From NCBI GenBank assembly GCA_037975125.1, contig CM075857.1, positions 28,209,249-28,273,248 on the forward strand: a stretch of 64,000 nucleotides of DNA. Direction: 5' to 3'. Shown here one piece after another: positions 59,541 to 64,000 of this stretch; position 1 is the first letter of the stretch, and every line of letters begins with the position of its first letter. A program made the translations under genes and the position numbers. Under the pieces are notes generated by a model. That model ran no database searches and was not told where the DNA came from. It saw only the letters and a list, made by a program, of their open reading frames with translations. This stretch comes from Latrodectus hesperus. Its lineage: Eukaryota > Arthropoda > Arachnida > Araneae > Theridiidae.

Positions 59541-61430
59541 GAAAAAATTTCATATTTTTTGTGCAATATTTTATTTTAATCAAGCTTGCTTATATTTCCT
59601 TTTATTTTTTAATCTCTTATCATATAAGCAATCTATTATCTAGATTAATTTAAGTGGATGTTATTATCGAGATTTATATTAATTATCCTAGGAAAATGAG
59701 ATCTTAAGAAAATATTATCAATAAGAACTTTGAACATGGCTTGTATCCTGATAAATTTCTCTTAATATAGGATTTAAAATATTTGCTATAGATTTTCTGA
59801 TTAAAAGTTTAACAAAATCTATCCTTGAAAATATTATATATCTATGGCGAAAAAGCAATATATTTTAATTATATCTTTTATTATAATACTAAGTGCATCA
59901 ATTAAGGTATGAAGGTAAAAGTAAATTTTTGGTAATTTTCTTGATTATTTTTTAGTTTTTATACATTGATCTAAATTATAAGCATCTCTTTATAATTTAG
60001 ATCTGTTTATAATTAGAAGTATGTTATTAGAGCAAGAGAACTTCGGAGTTTTTATTTTTATATCAAGATAATCATATTTCAAGACAATGCCTAAGCAGTT
60101 ATTGAATATCTTGAATAATCATAAGTTTTTTTAAATTTATTATTTTAAGAAAAAAGTAAGAACTTTTTATTTAATTTACAAAATATATTTTAATTAAAAT
60201 TTATTTCAGAAAATAATTCTCGGAAGTCCCTTTTAAGCATATAGAAAAATCGTTACTATTTCAATGATTTTGTAGTAAGTGTAACCAAATAGATATAAAT
60301 TTAATTTTAATAATTATTATGTTCCTGTAATTTTGAAGAAAAATCTTAAAATCTCTTTTCAGAGCTGTAATTAAATTCAATAATTTTTATTAATAGATTT
60401 TTAGGATTACAAGGAAGTTATTAAGGCATAAATTTAACTTAAATTTGAAAAATGGAGTTATAAAATTTCATTTTATGCAATCATAATAAAACATGTTGGA
60501 AAACTGGAGACTGCAGAATTAATCATTCAACTTCGTGACTCTAGCCGTTATATATTCATGCACGTGAACATAGTTCATAATTCTTGAAAGATCAACCGGA
60601 ATTAATTAAATTCTGTCAAAAAGTCTGACTTTATTTCCTAAGCTTTCCTTCTCTTTGACCTAAGAACCTTAAGACATATATCATGAATTCCGAGAGGAAG
60701 ACAACGGTGAACACGAGTTGAAGTTAGGGACTGTTATGTTTCAAGCACAGGCGTTTTTCAAATCAAAGAAATGTAATTTTTAACTTGATTTTAAATCTTT
60801 TTTGAAGGGTTTGGGTAATATCGTTCAATTTTATGCTCATGTTGTCTTGTATTTATCAGGAAGACAAATGTCTTTTGGGAAGAAAATTCTTACAAATTTC
60901 GATCTCATATTAATTATATTTTGATATTGTTGTTGAAAAAGTATAATAATATTCAAGTTGAATTTAAGGAAATGATTCAACCCATTGTTTGAATTATTTC
61001 CTTAAATTTAACTTGCATAATTTCAAATAATATTCATTTGCAATTGTTAAGAAAGTAATTTTAAGTATTAAATTACTTATTAAATAGTAGAAAATTATTC
61101 TCTCATGGAAATTAGAGATTAGATAGCTCAGTTTTGAAATTTTTGTTTAGTTTCCGTTTTGAAATGTTTAATTATTTTCTAAATTTCTATTTATAATAAA
61201 AATTGCTTAGATCAAGCTAACATTTTCAAACGTATTTTTTGTTTCGCTTTACTTATCAATTCAATCAATTCTGATGCGTTTGATAGAAATACCCTTATGA
61301 GATTTTACAAATAGAAATGATTCTAAATTAAATGTGAATGATTTCTTTAAATTGAGCTAATAAGAGACTTTATAAATATATTTGTATTTGTGTAAATGAA
61401 TTAGTATATTGAAATTTTATAGTATAATGA
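59537..61430. other. Non-coding AT-rich stretch
   Basis: Nothing but a long hairpin at 60955-61014 was recognised. Confidence 0.45.
60955..61014. repeat. Hairpin with 26-base arms
   Basis: AAGTTGAATTTAAGGAAATG then ATTCAA pairs with the reverse complement ending at 61014, with two mismatches and an 8-base loop (60981-60988). Confidence 0.9.
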
Positions 61431-61464
61431 GATGCGCGTGGGTGTTGAACACACACACACACGT

Positions 61465-61680
61465 ATGTATGTATACGATTCCCTGGTACAAGTCCGGGGT
61501 TCTATTTTTGGTCTGGGAAAGGTCAACTCAGCTTTTTATCCCTTCATTGGATTGATAGGTTGACCACTTAACCTGGAAATATGCTTCACACCCCAGAGTC
61601 ATTGGTTAGAAAAGCAGATATGGGCAGCGTAAGCCTTGACCCACATGGGCTGTCGTAATACAGGTTTAGTTTTAGTTTAT
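61465..61680 (+). repeat. SINE family E
   Basis: B-box-like 'gtccggggttctatttttgg', then 'tcattggattgataggttga', 'tcacaccccagagtcattgg' and 'ccttgacccacatgggctgt', in the same order as 41042-41335 reversed. Confidence 0.75.
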
Positions 61681-61687
61681 ATACATA

Positions 61688-63651
<1,964 letters not shown>

Positions 63652-64000
63652 ATTTTGTAAAGAAAATTATATAAGTGCTGAAAAATATTTTTACAAACTT
63701 TAAATTTGTCAATAAATGCATTTTGCATAATAGAAATATATGTTTCAAATTAATTTTCTTACATTTCCATGCTTTTTAAAATTTAATAAAGCGCGAAATA
63801 TCATATTACAATTTGGTACAATTCAAGATATTTTATATAAAAAGTTGCATTGAGTGAAAGCTTTAAGGCAATACAATTTGCTAGGAATAATTAAATACCT
63901 ATATAATGTAATATTATTCGTTTTGGATTAAGCAAGTAATTATATATTAAAATATGTATTTTGTAGATAACACTCACAGAAAGAATGTTTTCATAATAGC
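63652..64000. other. Non-coding stretch
   Basis: Nothing recognised. Confidence 0.5.

Overview
This window is AT-rich animal nuclear DNA. It carries spliced exons with GT-AG introns, long (TA)n tracts, tRNA-derived SINEs, non-LTR and LTR retroelement remains, and several Tc1/mariner, pogo/Tigger and hAT-like DNA transposons. The style of the DD34E Tc1 copies, the RNase H-type LINE ends and the Ty3/gypsy copy suggests an arachnid, probably a spider. That assignment is from memory of such elements, not from a search. I see no bacterial or viral gene cluster, no CRISPR array, no rRNA gene and no credible stand-alone tRNA gene.

One host gene is well supported. It lies on the minus strand from a start codon at 26261 down to at least 1471, where it runs out of recognisable exons and probably continues off the left edge. 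Eight coding exons were found (26085-26261, 19082-19220, 13909-14038, 6992-7050, 5926-6074, 4201-5035, 1787-1878, 1471-1711). Splice sites and codon phases agree at every junction except the first. The N-terminal part resembles the vertebrate coiled-coil protein CCDC77, and the remainder is coiled-coil rich. A possible untranslated first exon with a strong donor lies at about 30085. Introns of up to 7 kb are filled with old repeats.

From about 9.6 kb rightward the DNA is a mosaic of mobile elements. 9.6-11.7 kb holds two LINE pieces, one of them an internally deleted copy with a 12-bp target duplication. 14.6-16.5 kb is a decayed Tigger/pogo element with a SINE inside it. 21.1-23.3 kb is an internally deleted hAT-like element. 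28.4-29.2 kb and 53.9-54.2 kb are long and short copies of one terminal-inverted-repeat element. 30.5-31.2 kb is another such element. 34.1-37.9 kb is a decayed Ty3/gypsy retrotransposon with both LTRs.

From 39.5 to 43.0 kb there are LINE 3' ends, one inserted into another, and a striking hairpin. 43.6-48.6 kb holds two near-identical Tc1-like copies in opposite orientation, one sitting inside a SINE. 58.0-59.5 kb and 61.7-63.35 kb hold two further DD34E families, the last with about 245-bp inverted repeats of the IR/DR type. At least five SINE-like families are scattered throughout, several with clear target-site duplications that give the order of insertion. Every transposase or polyprotein gene seen here is broken. 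No novel gene system was found; the points of most interest are nested insertions, a possible LINE/SINE pair sharing a 3' tail, several long hairpins, and a splice-phase gap in the host gene.
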